The notes beneath the pieces are model-generated. The model was not told the origin of the DNA. It did no database searches and worked only from the letters and a program-made list of their open reading frames with translations. DNA of 64,000 bases, from assembly GCA_022606135.1 (NCBI GenBank), contig JABYQN010000008.1, forward strand, positions 1,302,001 to 1,366,000, read 5' to 3'. The stretch is from Fomes fomentarius. Its lineage: Eukaryota; Basidiomycota; Agaricomycetes; Polyporales; Polyporaceae. Position 1 is the first letter of the stretch. Each line of letters opens with the position of its first letter. The translations under genes and the position numbers were made by a program. Positions 23,527 to 35,214 of this stretch are shown piece by piece.

Positions 23527-26156
23527 CGTCGGGTGTGTGAGCGATAGATGTCTCTTTTTCTCGGGCACGAGGCTGAGAGTAGTATTCCGTTTGCTTCAGC
23601 TAAACAATCATCTGTATCGATATCGGTCTGCGTATATACCCCCCGTCGCTCGTGGAAATCAATGGTGGTTATTCGTTTACGATCTGGATAGGAAGTAGAA
23701 GTATGATTCTTTGATACATGGTCATTAATGGAAAGCGTAGGACGTATTGGTGCCAGTCCCATAGGGTGTACTCACTATCAGAGTTGTTGATTCTTCTCTT
23801 GGTAGAGAGATCCCTGGAAATTTCGGGCAAGCATTCCTGGGGATTCGAAGTATCGCCATGAACCAATGTCTCCACTTTGAGTGTGGCTGCGCCGAATGAT
23901 GCACACTCCAGGCTTACTGGCACACTGCCTCATCAATGAAACGCTAAACGTCAAACTGGCTGCAGTGGCTCCGAATGTTAAGCTCCGAGTTCCGCACGAT
24001 GGTTACCTGGACGTGGGAGCTAGATATCCTATGGATCAGATATAGCGCGAATACTGTTGAGCAGCTTACGTCGTGGAACACGTAGAAGCTACTTTGGGCG
24101 GCGAGGTGCACATGTGCCTGTCCTGGACAGTCGGCGCGCTGAGAATTGGAAGGCGATCCCTCGGCCCAAAGGGGGATTTGTGGTCTAAATTTGTGCCCAG
24201 GTTCACAGTCACTTCATTCCCGGCATATTGTCTAGATCCCAGGACGCACGCGAAGCACTGGAAGCGTTCATTTCGGCGTCGAGTGCGCCGCGCCGCAGAC
24301 GATCTTACTTAGTTGGCTATGAGCTTGCTCCCCCTCCCCGTCTTCAAGGTTATGCCAAGCCAGGCGCCGCCGACGCCACGCGCGTGGTGAGATCACTGCT
24401 GGTTGTACGCGTTCGGGCGGACCGGTGTTGTACGATGGTCCACAGAGCGACTAGTACTGCTTAGGCCGCGTCAGAGCAGGGCAGTCGCCGGTGAGGCCAG
24501 GGTTTCAAGATGGAGAAGATGTCATCTGGGGCTATGCGCTGCGCTGCGATAACCGCGAAGCATGGCATCTGTCAGCGAAGAGTTATGTAGCGGATGGCTG
24601 GGACAGTATATACATAGTGAAATACACGGCGGCTGGACGGTTAATGGGGGGTCGGGTGCGGAGATACGAGAGCAGTTCGAACGGACCGTGCGGTTTGTTG
24701 AGCGCATCCCAGTCATCGTCAAGCCATTGTTAGTACGTCGAGTCCACCGTCAGTCGAACATCTGCCACAGAAGAAGAGAAGCACGACGAATATTGATCAA
24801 GCGCACTAGCGGCGTGCAGAGATGGCGATGGCAGGCGCCCTACCAGTGCTCGGGTGCGGCTAATGTTGATGTGGCATCCCGGGTCGGAGCGCGGCGGTGT
24901 GTTCTCTGTGGTGGCGTCTGCTAAATGACCTGGTTTCCGTCATGGAGCGAGCTGCGTGAGAAAAAGCGTATAGACTACTGGACACTTGCACTTACGGGGA
25001 ACAAGAGATCTGCAGCACTAGTGCCAGTGGCACTGATGTAAGTGATATTAATTTGGTGACCTTTGGAGGTCGGCCCACAGCGCGCGCGTATACATACGTA
25101 TGTTATCCGTCGATATAGGTGGTGGGCGGCACGAGGATTAACGACGGCAGGTCGAAGTAGTACATAGCCCCCGTACCTGCAACCTGTACGACCAGTTCGG
25201 ACTTACTGGGTGTCAGCAGAATGAGTGGGGAAGTAAACATCTAGACCGCGCTATACAGCTCAATTGATAGGATCAATGTCAACGGTGGCAACACCTACTC
25301 ACTGAGTGCGGCACGAGCAGATGGCTTATAGACTGTACGGACCGAGTGCAAGCTCAAGAATGCTTGAAGGGGGTCGAGTGCCTGCCGTAAGGCCCGATCG
25401 GCTACCCGCCAATAGCTGCAGATCCCGGTGAAAAAGCTGAAGCAGCCGCAAGTTGCAACGTGCGAGGGGGGAGGCGGTTTTGATGCCACGCTGACGACAC
25501 AGTACCAAACATCGCGTTGGCGACATCAAGACAAAGTGGTGGAGCGTTGCTCGCCTCCTCATGCGGGACAAGCCTGAAATGAAGAATGAAGTTTGTCGAG
25601 TTGCATGCTGTCGCAATTCGAACCCTGGTTGTAATGGATGAGTTCGCATGCTTGTCAGGCGTAATACGTCGAGCACATGTACGACCGAGTGGCGGTGCAA
25701 CGTGCAGAGACGGCAACTCGCTTGGTCGGGTCGGGCTAACAAGTATATGATGGCGGCGCGGGCACAGATGCGGACTTCCTGAGACGGAGAGAATCACAGT
25801 TCAGGGCGGAGACTGCGTGTTGTCGATGCTGGAGACAATGAGAGGTGTTGGCTCGCTGCGTGAGGGCATGTCGAGAGGGCAGGAAGAAGTTGGGAAGTGG
25901 CGGGATGCCGTAAAGTAGTAAACGTCCGGAAATGGCACTGGGCACTGGCACTGGCAGGGGAGAACAGGGCCGAGCCCGGAAGCGCCTGCGATGATGGTCG
26001 CAAGAGAGGCGGCGTCAACAGTCGCTGATGGCCATGCGCAATATACTTACGTCCCTTCTCTCTCCCTCTTCTCCTTCTCCCTTCCTCATCGTTCCCCTCG
26101 CCGACCTCGCGTCCTTCCCCAGTCCCGGCGCCCTTCTTCTTCTTCTTCCCCACCTT
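23527..26156. other. Gene-poor region, no gene recognised
   Basis: 2.6 kb without a supportable gene. Some frames at 24060-24320 are open (EHVEATLGGEVHMCLSW, then HAKHWKRSFRRRVRR after a possible acceptor) and could be a decayed gene, but no family is recognised. C/T-rich DNA at 26060-26150 is probably the leader/promoter of the next gene. Confidence 0.5.
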
Positions 26157-26192
26157 ATGTCTAGTCCTCCCCGCCTCGTCTCCCGATGCTAG
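26157..26192 (+). promoter_or_regulatory. Upstream ORF overlapping the next start codon
   Basis: ATG at 26157 opens an 11-codon frame ending at TAG 26190-26192, in a different frame from the main ATG at 26186 and overlapping it by a few bases. If the leader includes 26157, this uORF would limit initiation at 26186 unless leaky scanning occurs. Confidence 0.4.
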
Positions 26193-29100
26193 CTTCCGTC
26201 TTCAACCCCAAGGGCACCAAGCGCAGCAAAGCCACCAAAAGCAGGAAGTTCTCTACCATCGGTCTGCGACGAGCCCAGTCGCCCCCATCCCCTGCATCCT
26301 TCGTTTCCCCGGAGATCGTGGAGATTAATGAGAAGGGCCCGTTTGGCGCGACGTGTCCCGAGGATCTCGACAGACGCGACCCTTCCACGAGCATAGACCG
26401 CACCATCCCCCTCACCTCGCCTCAGATCCAGCTCGAGTTCAGCGGCGACAGCGAACCTCTCACCGAATGGCTACCCCCAAGCATCCTCTCCCCGCCGGAA
26501 AACCGCACACCGCCCAAGCGCAACGTTTCCCTCCCCAACGGCGGACGCGATCTCCCACCAGTCGCGTCATCCTCGGCTGCGAGACCGCGTGAAGATACAA
26601 TCAAGGAAGAGGTTGAACAACGCGAGGTACGAGCATACGCGCCGAGAGGAACCGGCTGTCCATCTTGGACCCGGCGTGACTGTTGGACTGGTCTGAAAGG
26701 CGCATCTGAACACTCGGGACGCTGTTTGCTGGCTCTGAGTTTTATGTGCGACGACTTGACCGGTCGGCGGGTCTGGCCGGGTCCCAGATTGACCGCCCGT
26801 CCTCCGAAAAACGTCCTATCCTTCTCACCTGAAGTGTACTGATAGCCCGCCCAGCCAAATCGCCTCTATGTCGATTCGTCCGGTTTCGCGTACCATGCAC
26901 GCAGCAGCTCCGAGGAATTGCGGGATAATGTGAGCATTTGCGCGTCATGTGCTCACAAGTCTCTCTGACACACACACTCTCCTCCTGCTGCAGAGCGTCT
27001 ACCCCTCGACGAGAAAGCCCACACCATCCCCGATCAAGATACCCAATAATGTCACTAAGGCCAAGGTTCGGGTGCAGCGATCCTCGCCGGAGGACGTTAC
27101 CGACAGTAGCATTCCCCCGCCGCTTCCAACCAAGGGCAGCCGACCGCCTAGTCCATCCTCGGCTTTGACAGACGACATGTCCTCAGCGATCTCGGGTCTC
27201 CACATGAACTCTTTCATTCTCAACGATAGCCGTGGGTCGAAGTACAAGTCCGGAGGGATGACGCGTCAAGACTCGGCTACGTTGCCGCGTGGTGAGCACC
27301 CTCTTCACAACAGCACGTATCTACGCGAGCGGCGAGCGAGCGTGGGGTCCCCTGGTAGCACGCGATCATCCTCAGTCCCTCCAGTTCCCCGCGTCCCATC
27401 ACCGAGCAAGCGGAACTCTGTGACGTTGGTTCTGGAGAGCGGGGATAGCATTCAACTGGAGGCAGCTCCACAGCTGAGGCGTCCAAAGAGCACAGGACGC
27501 CTGCGGAGGGAGCAAACGATGAGCATGCCGCCCATCTCACCTATTTCGGAGGCATCGTCTCCGGCGCCCTCGCTGCCCAACACGCCAGTGATTATCGGAC
27601 AGGGTCAGTCGAATGTGTCTAACGCATCTTCGCGTTCACTAGCAAACTCTATTGCACCGCCACGGAGCCATCTTGAGGGCAATGCGAGTTCATCGTCGTT
27701 GGGCACTGGCGAGGGCTCCACGGGCCACGTCCGTGCTGCAACTGAGCCACCTACTCGTCCATCGACTGCAGGTTCGACAACTCGTCCTTCTACTGGAGGC
27801 TCCTCGAAGCAGAAGCAGGACATGCCTCGCAAGACTTCGCTCGCACCGCCCAATGGTGCGATGCCAGGCACGATGCGTTCTTCTGGCGCATTTGCGATAT
27901 CGAACGGACGACTCGCAGTCACTCGTACGATCTCTGAGTCTGGTGTCCCTCGTGGCGGCATCTCACAGTCCTCCCGCCCCGCCGCCCTCCTTCCTATTGG
28001 TGAGCGCCCAGCGTCAGTACTCGTCCCGCCGTCTCCGCAGCCCTCCGTTTCGTCAAATGGTTTCAATCCGATTCCAACACCGACTTCAGGGCGATTTGGG
28101 AATGTTCAGTCCTCCGATAGCCCCGTGGACTCACCTGATCTCCTTGACAACTTCCCAGTCCAGATCGCCGCGCGCGAGCGCCCAGTGGGTCCTCCGCCTC
28201 CCCTTCCCCTTGGGCGGCGATCCGAGGATAGTGGGACGGTGGCAACGTCGATGCACAGCTCGAGTGGGGAATCTCTCATGTCGACAGCTCTCACGGATCG
28301 ACAAACCTTCCCCGAGACACCGAATGCATTCTCTCCGTTGTGGTCTGCAAGCTTCACGTCCCCGCCGGGCAGCGGATCAGGAGTGTCGATGGACCGGAAC
28401 TCCACCCGCAGTGGGCCAACGCGCGCTCCAGGTGTTTTGGACGTCTTGCGCATGGCGCAACGAGCACCTGCTTCGCGGATGTCTGGGAGCGTCTATTCGA
28501 AACCGAGCGCTCGGTCATCGCGTATACCCCCAACCCCTCCCTTGACAGGTGAGAGTAGCAGCTCGACAGAGAGCCCGCAGACATCAGGAATGGAGCCACC
28601 GCTGTCCCCCCGCCTGTGGCGATGAAGAGGTTGACCGCCATTGAGGAGCAGGTTGCGTCGAGGGCTGTGTCGGCGTACTCTACTCTGCCTGAGCCACCAA
28701 CGAGCGGGGCGCTGTTTGGCACCTTCGAGCCACAGCAGACGCAAGCGGTGCAGGTACTCCAGCCCCCCGGGACCGCTCTGGAACCTACACTCAGGCGCAC
28801 TCAAGGAACGGGAGTCTTCAGAGTCAAGCGCAATTTCAGGACCAGAACTCTCACCAAACCCAGAGTCGGGGACAGACTCAGAACCAGAACTCGAACTCGT
28901 CGAATACAGTGTCCCCTGCTGCGCAAGCTAAAGCTGCTGAGGCGTCCTCACAACGACACTTGCGTTCCGTCACCAATCCGGACGAGCCCCTTGGGTCGCC
29001 ACCGCCATCGTACGTGCCAACGTACCCGAACGACCCTCCACCTCCCCCGCCATTACCGCACGCCCGGAGTGGCACAGGCGATTCGTCGGCTTCTCGTCGA

Positions 29101-30838
29101 TCCAGTTTCCAGTCAAGTTCGCATCTGCAGGCATCTTCGTCGTCGATGCAGAGCTCAGTGCCGCAAAAGCGCTCCCTTTCGCCATTCCCTTCCCCTCCGA
29201 ACTCGTCAGCGCCGTCATCGCCCGGACGGTCAAGGCTCGATGCGCATGCCTCCTCGATCAGCGTTGATCAGCCGCCACCGCCGTACATGGATGAAGTGCG
29301 GAGCGCAACGCCGCCTGTGCCCCAGGTGCCCATCGCTGCACCTCCACCACCACCTATGTTAGCTCCTGCTCCTCCTGCACGGATTTCGACGCCAGAACTG
29401 CAACCAGCGCCGCCTCCAAACACACCTCTCGGGGTGAGCCACACACCGTCCGATACCACGCCTAACAAGCGCTTCACGCGATCACGTCCACCTCTTCCCC
29501 ATGGTCCTCGGAAGCCGAGCTACTCAGCTGCCGCGGCACGCATGCGCGCCGAGTCGGTATCATCGCTGAACAGCTCAGGGCCGAGCACCAGCAACCCACG
29601 GGTGATGTCCATCATGTCGCACGCAGCACCTAGGTTTCAGCCGAGCCGAGTTCAGTTCCGCGGGCTGACGATGGAGGCGGCGCAGTGGACACTCACGTCG
29701 CAGCAGTTGCAGCACGTCGTTTCGACCGCAATCCGACAGTCCGCTGACGCGTCTGCGATCCGCATCCTTCCGTGCGAGACGCTCGACCACGGCCTCCCGG
29801 ACGAGATTGAGCGCCTGGAGGATCACGTTGCGGAGCTCAAGACGAAGTACAAGCTCGGCGTGCGCAAGCGCAATACCCTCCTCGCGCAAGTCACCAGGAT
29901 CGCAGAGAGCGGTGAGCTGTCGGAGGGCTCCGCTGCGGTGCGGATGCTCGAGGAGCTGAATGACGTGACGGACACCCTGGATCTGACGGCAGAGGAGCTG
30001 TACGTGACCACGGACCAGCTAGACCAGCTGAACCATCTCCGGGACGTGCACCAGCGGAGCGCGCTCGCGATGGCGCTGCGGAAGCTCAACTCGAGCTTCC
30101 TGAAACAGGTCGGGGAGGTTCAGCGCCTGCGCGAGCAGGTCGCCATGCTCGAGGCAGAGCGCGACGAGGCGTGGCGCGAGGCGCAGGAGGTTGCGCAGGA
30201 GTTCGACGACTTCACAGACCGCATCATGACCGACGCCAGTCCCTTACCGTCCGGCTCTCGTTCAGGGAAGAACGCTGACAAGGACAAGGACAAGGATAGT
30301 ATCACGCCGAGTCGACGGTCGAGCCGCGTTGTGCTGGCGCGGAAGAGCAGCCAGAGGGCGTCGAAGGCGGGATTGCGCTCGATGTACAGGCGCAGCAACC
30401 GGTCGTCGATGAGCAGCAACCATCGGTACAGCGGTGCGGCGTCGCCTGGTGTTTGGACCGGGCAGAGTGCGAACGAGGATATCCCGCCTGTCCCGCCGAT
30501 CCCCCTTCGCCGCGATATCTTCTTCCCGTCTGGAGATTTACCTACGAGGAGCTCTATGGGTCTGTCTCCTTCGTTCTTGTTCTGCATTGTACATAATACT
30601 GACTGACGTTTCTGCAGACTCGCCGTCTTCGGATCTCCGTGCAATGGTTCAGGCGCAGAAGGAGCTGTGTGAGATGCTGGGCATCTCATTGGACGAACTC
30701 AAGAGCCAGCACCACGGCCCATCGAGACGACAGTCGATGTCTGCAATCCCTGGATTGAAGAGTCCTGCGTCCGCCGCGCCGACACGGCGCAACTCGGACA
30801 TCATCACGCCAAACCACCAGAGGTCGTTCAAGGTGTAG
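26186..30838 (+). CDS. Long Ser/Pro-rich coiled-coil protein with two apparent homopolymer frameshifts
   Basis: Exons 26186-26626, 26846-26929, 26994-30559 and 30618-30838; about 1,480 residues if the frame is restored. The first 800 residues are disordered and rich in Ser, Pro, Thr, with polyproline runs (PPPPPLP types) that could bind SH3 or WW domains. A coiled coil lies at about 29800-30220 (LEDHVAELKTKYKLGVRKRN, later VQRLREQVAMLEAERDEAW). The frame breaks at two six-C runs: 28606-28611 and 28763-28768. At each, one additional base is needed to continue an obviously coding frame (PPVAMKRLTAIEEQVASRAV follows the first; RDRSGTYTQAHSRNGS follows the second). No intron of normal length can explain either. 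I recognise a conserved basidiomycete protein type but no function; a cytoskeletal or polarity adaptor is speculation. Confidence 0.7.
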
Positions 30839-32016
30839 ACCTCCTTGCTGGTGATATCTGTCGACGATGATGTGCGTGATGTACGAGTGCATCGCTGCTA
30901 TCTCTCCTCGGGTCTCGGTCATTTGCTCCGTGCTGGATGTGGGGGCTGACCGCGCCTGTGGCCACACGGGATATTTCATGATTTAACGCGTATTTATTGC
31001 CGAGGCATTCATTCGTCACTCTAATCCGTACTCTACAGCTCACCGTTGTCTTTCCTACTTACATAGTCTGCCAGCATCAATCACCACACTCGTTTTTGTG
31101 TTGTTCATATCCTCTTCCTCCCCTAGTCCATCCTCCCCTCTACTCGCTGTCCCCATATACACCACCCCTATTCACCCCCTCGCCCCCTTTACCACCCATC
31201 ACCTTCCCGTCTCTTGTCCGCAAACGTCGTATTATCACGCACGCATACTTCACGTCGCATATTTACTGCATCTCGATTCGAGGACCGTTGTCGTTCATGA
31301 TAGGCATATAGTCCTTACCGCCCTCCCTATATTGCTAGGCCTAGTCTGCTTCGCTACAGATATATTGTGGCATGTGTTGGCAAACGAATCAAGGTATGAA
31401 GCTTGTTTCAGTATGGCAATTATAGAGAGAGATCGAAAATGGCCCGCAAGATCCCAACACGATCGGAAGTTTGAGCGCTAACCGAGCTTTGCCCATAAGC
31501 GCTCTTCGGCTTACAAGCTCTCCGTTTTCTTTCTGTACCTCTGCTCAAAGAACCGTTGCATTGGTCATCAAAGATATATATACGTACTTACGACACGTAC
31601 AATAATTCTTGAGGATATGACAAAAACAAAGGGCTTTCTGTGATAGACCCCGAAATGTGCGAAATTGGACCTCGGGACACCAAAACTACTGTCCTAAAAC
31701 CATGTATGTATAACGAGCTGTTGGTCTCCACAGCTGGTAGCTAATCATAAGTAGTATATTCAATGCAATATGTCCCACATTTGAAAGGGGAGGAATTGAC
31801 TGGGTGTCACGAAGACTGGTAGATGTCTGTAATGCCCGTCATGAGACCGTCATGTTGACTGCTAACTGCGACCCCACCGTGGTTCCGTGTGTGCGTGGGA
31901 GTGGAGCGGAGGAGGATGGGGCTTGGAAACGAGTCATCCGCCCTCTGATTAACTGTCGCGATATGTAGGCATGTAGAGGGCTACGCAAGGCTGTTCAATG
32001 GGTATCTGAAGTGATT
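30839..32016. other. Intergenic, pyrimidine-rich
   Basis: 3' flank with a C/T-rich tract at about 31080-31220 on the plus strand. From about 31830 the sequence resembles the upstream of the gene at 33228, as part of a local duplication. No gene recognised. Confidence 0.5.
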
Positions 32017-32017
32017 T

Positions 32018-32030
32018 GTATATATAAATA
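32018..32030 (+). promoter_or_regulatory. TATA box of DUF6593-like copy I
   Basis: GTATATATAAATA, about 51-63 nt upstream of the ATG at 32081. The stretch after it (AAGGCACATCGTCCTGCACC) is nearly repeated before copy J. Confidence 0.55.
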
Positions 32031-32080
32031 AGGCACATCGTCCTGCACCTCCGTCGCCTTCAAATTCCTCTTTACCCGCC

Positions 32081-32767
32081 ATGACGCCAGCTATGGTCGA
32101 AGTCCGCTTCTTGAACAACAACCCATATAAATCGGATGTCGTCAACGGTGCTACCGGGGAACGCCTCTACGACATCACGACCGCCCCAACCCCGCGTGGG
32201 GCGCGCAACACTACTATACGCGATGGGCAAGGCCGGGTTGTTGCAGTATACACGCATGGGTGGGTGGAAACTCAGATAACATATCTGGGCCAGACGAGAA
32301 CTGTCGAGTCAGACTGGCTGCAGAAGACAAGTTGGCTGTCAAAGTGAGTCGTCTAGGTTGCACTTTCTTAGGAGACATTCTGCTGACGAGGCTCCCCCGA
32401 CGGACCTTGAGCTCTCGGACCTTTACTGCACCAAACGGGAAGGTGTACAAGTGGGAGCAGAAGGCCGGCTCCAGGTCGTTCGAGGTAAATCTTGGTGCAT
32501 ATATCGAGCCCCAGACTGAAACGTATCTGCCGAGTCAAATTCGTGCATCTCCAGGTGACTGATACACAGACGCGCACCATAGTAGCGTTGACGCACAGCG
32601 CGGCAGACATCTGGCCCCAGCGGTATTTGCGCATGGAGTTAAACGCGGAGCTCATGCCCTTCCTCGACGCGTTTGTGCTCTCATTCGTCATTTGCGAAAT
32701 GAAGCGCCGTGAACGAGGAGGTCGGCATTATGGGGCTGCAGCGGGAGGTTGGGGGGGCAGCTGTTAG
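32081..32767 (+). CDS. DUF6593-like protein, copy I
   Basis: Exon 1 is 32081-32343: MTPAMVEVRFLNNNPYKSDV, VVNGATGERLYDITT, GRVVAVYTHGW, ESDWLQKTSWLS. Exon 2 encodes FTAPNGKVYKWEQKAGSRSF and ends at a GTAAAT donor near 32486. Exon 3 begins VTDTQTRTIVALTHS (about 32555), then ELMPFLDAFVLSFVICEMKR and a Gly/Ala-rich tail ending GGSC; stop 32765-32767. Two acceptors fit exon 2: GACGAG at about 32391, giving an additional LPRRTLS, or TTGAG at about 32410, matching the usual family length. It is the closest relative of copy J, promoter included. Confidence 0.72.
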
Positions 32768-33227
32768 GTATGCGGTTGATTTCATGCACCTCACGCCAGA
32801 CTCGCCGTTGATTTCGATATTTGCAATTGTCTGTTGCTGGTCAAGCTTTTGTGTGCGCTATTGTGCGGAAACTTCTCCTTTTATGTTTATATATGCAGAC
32901 ATGCTTGACATTTGTACACTAGTCAAATCATTGTTGTTTGGGCACGGATGCAATGCGCCAGGGACGCGAGTAGGCACTAGTACGGGGCGCCGCCAGTCAT
33001 GGTGCTCTAGCTCAACACAATCGCCCGGATGATCCTAGAAAAACCCCCGACATGAGACCGTTGCGTCAACGACTGAGAATCGGGCGCGGTGATAACGATT
33101 GACTCAGGCATCAGCTGCCGCAGGAGGGCTATGCAAGGCTGTACCTGAGCAAGTAGTGAATGTTAATAAGGCACGCCGTCCTGCACCTCGGTCACCTTCA
33201 ATTTTCTCTTTACTTAGTATACTCGGC
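32768..33227. other. Intergenic between copies I and J
   Basis: Contains the duplicated promoter of copy J, whose TATA has decayed to GTTAATAA at about 33162-33170. One ACTAGTAC motif at 32976. No gene. Confidence 0.5.
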
Positions 33228-33916
33228 ATGACACCAATGGTGGAAGTCAGCTTTCTAAACGACGACCCAATGAACTCGGATGTCGTCAACAGTGCTACCG
33301 GGGAACGCCTCTACGACATCACGACCCCGTTCACGCTCGGTAGGAGCAAGACTACGTTACGCGATGGGCAAGGGCAGGTTGTTGCAGTGTACACACGTGG
33401 GTGGAGGGAGAATAGTGTAACATACCTGGGCCAGACGAGAGATGTCTCGGACTGGCTGCAGAAGACATTGGCCGTCGAAGTGAGTCCGAGTCTAGCTTGC
33501 GATTTCTTACAAGACATTCTGCTGACGAAGCTCCCCCGACGGACTCTGAGCTATTGGACCTTTACTGCACCAAACGGGAAGGTGTACAAGTGGAAGCAGA
33601 CGGCTTTCTCCAGATCGTTCGAGGTGAACCTCAGTGCATATATCGAGCCCAGACTGAACTTATATACAAATCCGTGCACCTCCAGGTGACTGATACACAG
33701 ACGCACGCCATAGTAGCGTTGACGCACAGCGCGACACTCGGCATCCTGTCGCCCAAGCGGTATATGCGCATCGAGTTGAACGCGGAGCTCATGCCCTTCC
33801 TCGACGCGTTTGTGCTCTCATTCGTCATTTGCGAAGGGAAGCGCCGGGAACGAGCAAGGAGGCATGCTGCAGCTGGTGCTGGTGCGGCAGGCGGTGCGGG
33901 GGCGAGCAGCTGTTAG
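33228..33916 (+). CDS. DUF6593-like protein, copy J
   Basis: Exon 1 starts MTPMVEVSFLNDDPMNSDVV and contains GERLYDITT, GQVVAVYTRGW and VSDWLQKTLAVE. Relative to copy I two bases are missing near the exon 1 end (CAGAAGACATTGG against CAGAAGACAAGTTGG), so the copy I style short splice would shift the frame. Splicing to the earlier acceptor GACGAAG (about 33531), or retaining the intron, keeps it, and the unspliced frame is open throughout. Exon 2 is FTAPNGKVYKWKQTAFSRSF; exon 3 is VTDTQTHAIVALTHSA, then PFLDAFVLSFVICEGKRRER and an Ala/Gly-rich tail ending ASSC; stop 33914-33916. Probably functional but with altered splicing (inference). Confidence 0.65.
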
Positions 33917-34485
33917 GCGGAGGTATACGGTTGAGGTCAAAGCACCTCGTGGACTCGCCGATGATTTCAATATTTACAATTGTCCGCGGAACGTAAGGCC
34001 TGCTCCGCGAGACGAAGTCTAGACATTAGTAGATTATAACTGGACGCGATACTGGTACATGCGCACAGTAGTACTGACCGTGAAATATTGCATGGTTTTA
34101 CTAGGCCAATCCAACTATCGCACTTGTTGTCGTTTGCTCGAAGAAGACCAGATCCGAATGGTGTCGGAGAGCAGGGCCACTGCGTGTATTTTGTGGCCAC
34201 TGGCGCAGCAGCTGTGGCTGTGATTATGAAATCATCGCGCTTTACTACCTGCGTGCTTTACTCCGAGTCGGACACTGGTCTAGTGCGTCAATAGGAACTT
34301 GGAGGTGAGTCATGTTACGAGTGACCTTCTCCACTCCGCCTGGTATCATTGAATACACACTCTGTGTACGAGTAGCGAACAGAAGTTGAATAAATGCACT
34401 GCTGTACCGGTACCATCTCTCGCTACATCCCATCGCAAAGACACTTCCGTCCTCATACAAACTTCCTCGTAACTCAGATCTCGCG
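33917..34485. other. Intergenic between copies J and K
   Basis: No feature recognised. Confidence 0.45.
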
Positions 34486-35214
34486 ATGCACTTCTGGTCG
34501 CTGTGCTCACAATCAGACCCCGTCGTAAACCCCACCGGGATCAATCTCGCATTCGTGCGCAACCACCCACGCGACTCTGCGATCGTGGACGCACATTCGG
34601 GCAGCACGCTTTACGACGTCTCGACCAAGAAAGCGTTTACGCACAGTACGACGACGCTCTCCACCGCATCTGGCCAGGTCGTCGCAGTCTGGGAACAGAA
34701 AGCTTTGAACCATGACTATGTCACAATCAATGGCCAAACGAGCAGGCTGTCAAAGTGGTTGCCTAGCAAGAGCATATGGACGAGGTGTGTGTGTCATAGA
34801 CGGGCACGTGCGAGGGATGTTCGGATTGACAAGAATCACTAGTACGCGCGTGTTCAACGCGCCGAATGGGAAGACGTACCATTGGAAAGCGAAGTCAAGG
34901 GCGTTCACGGTACGTCTGTCCCGCTGGTGCCATTCATGCGCATTCCCTCGATACTAGGTGGTAACTTGCATCCACACGAACAGCTCACCGATGTGCAAAC
35001 GGAGCGAGTGGTCGCACGCTCCCAGCGCGCGAAGCACTCGTCCTCAAAGATGCTGAGCTTGATAGTTGAGCCTGAGCTGAGGGAGGTGGTAGAGAGCATC
35101 CTCTTTGCGTTCATCGTAGTGGAGGCGCGGAGGAGACAGGAGGAGCGTGAAGAGGCAATTGGAGGTGTCGCTGATGGTGTGGGCTCAGCCGTAGGAGCAG
35201 TGGCTGGGGGCTAA
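34486..35214 (+). CDS. DUF6593-like protein, copy K
   Basis: Exon 1 from ATG 34486: an N-terminal extension of about 17 residues, then INLAFVRNHPRDSAIVDAHS, GSTLYDVSTKKAF, SGQVVAVWEQKAL, LSKWLPSKSIWT; donor GTGTGT at about 34784. Exon 2 begins after the acceptor ACTAG at about 34842: TRVFNAPNGKTYHWKAKSRA; donor GTACGT. Exon 3: LTDVQTERVVARSQRAKHSS, MLSLIVEPELREVVESILFA, FIVVEARRRQEEREE, ending in a VAGG tail; stop 35212-35214. All family blocks are intact. It is the closest relative of pseudogene L. The exon 2 acceptor is built into an ACTAGTAC motif. Confidence 0.75.

Noticed and set aside
24060..24470. Possible ninth DUF6593-like copy in the gene-poor region
   Set aside because: Fragments such as HAKHWKRSF recall the Y.WK block, but exon 1 and exon 3 blocks cannot be found and spacing is wrong.
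28546..28590. Intron of about 32 nt as an explanation of the first frame change in the long coiled-coil gene
   Set aside because: Far below the intron sizes seen elsewhere in the window (about 45-70 nt), and a single added C gives a more natural protein sequence.
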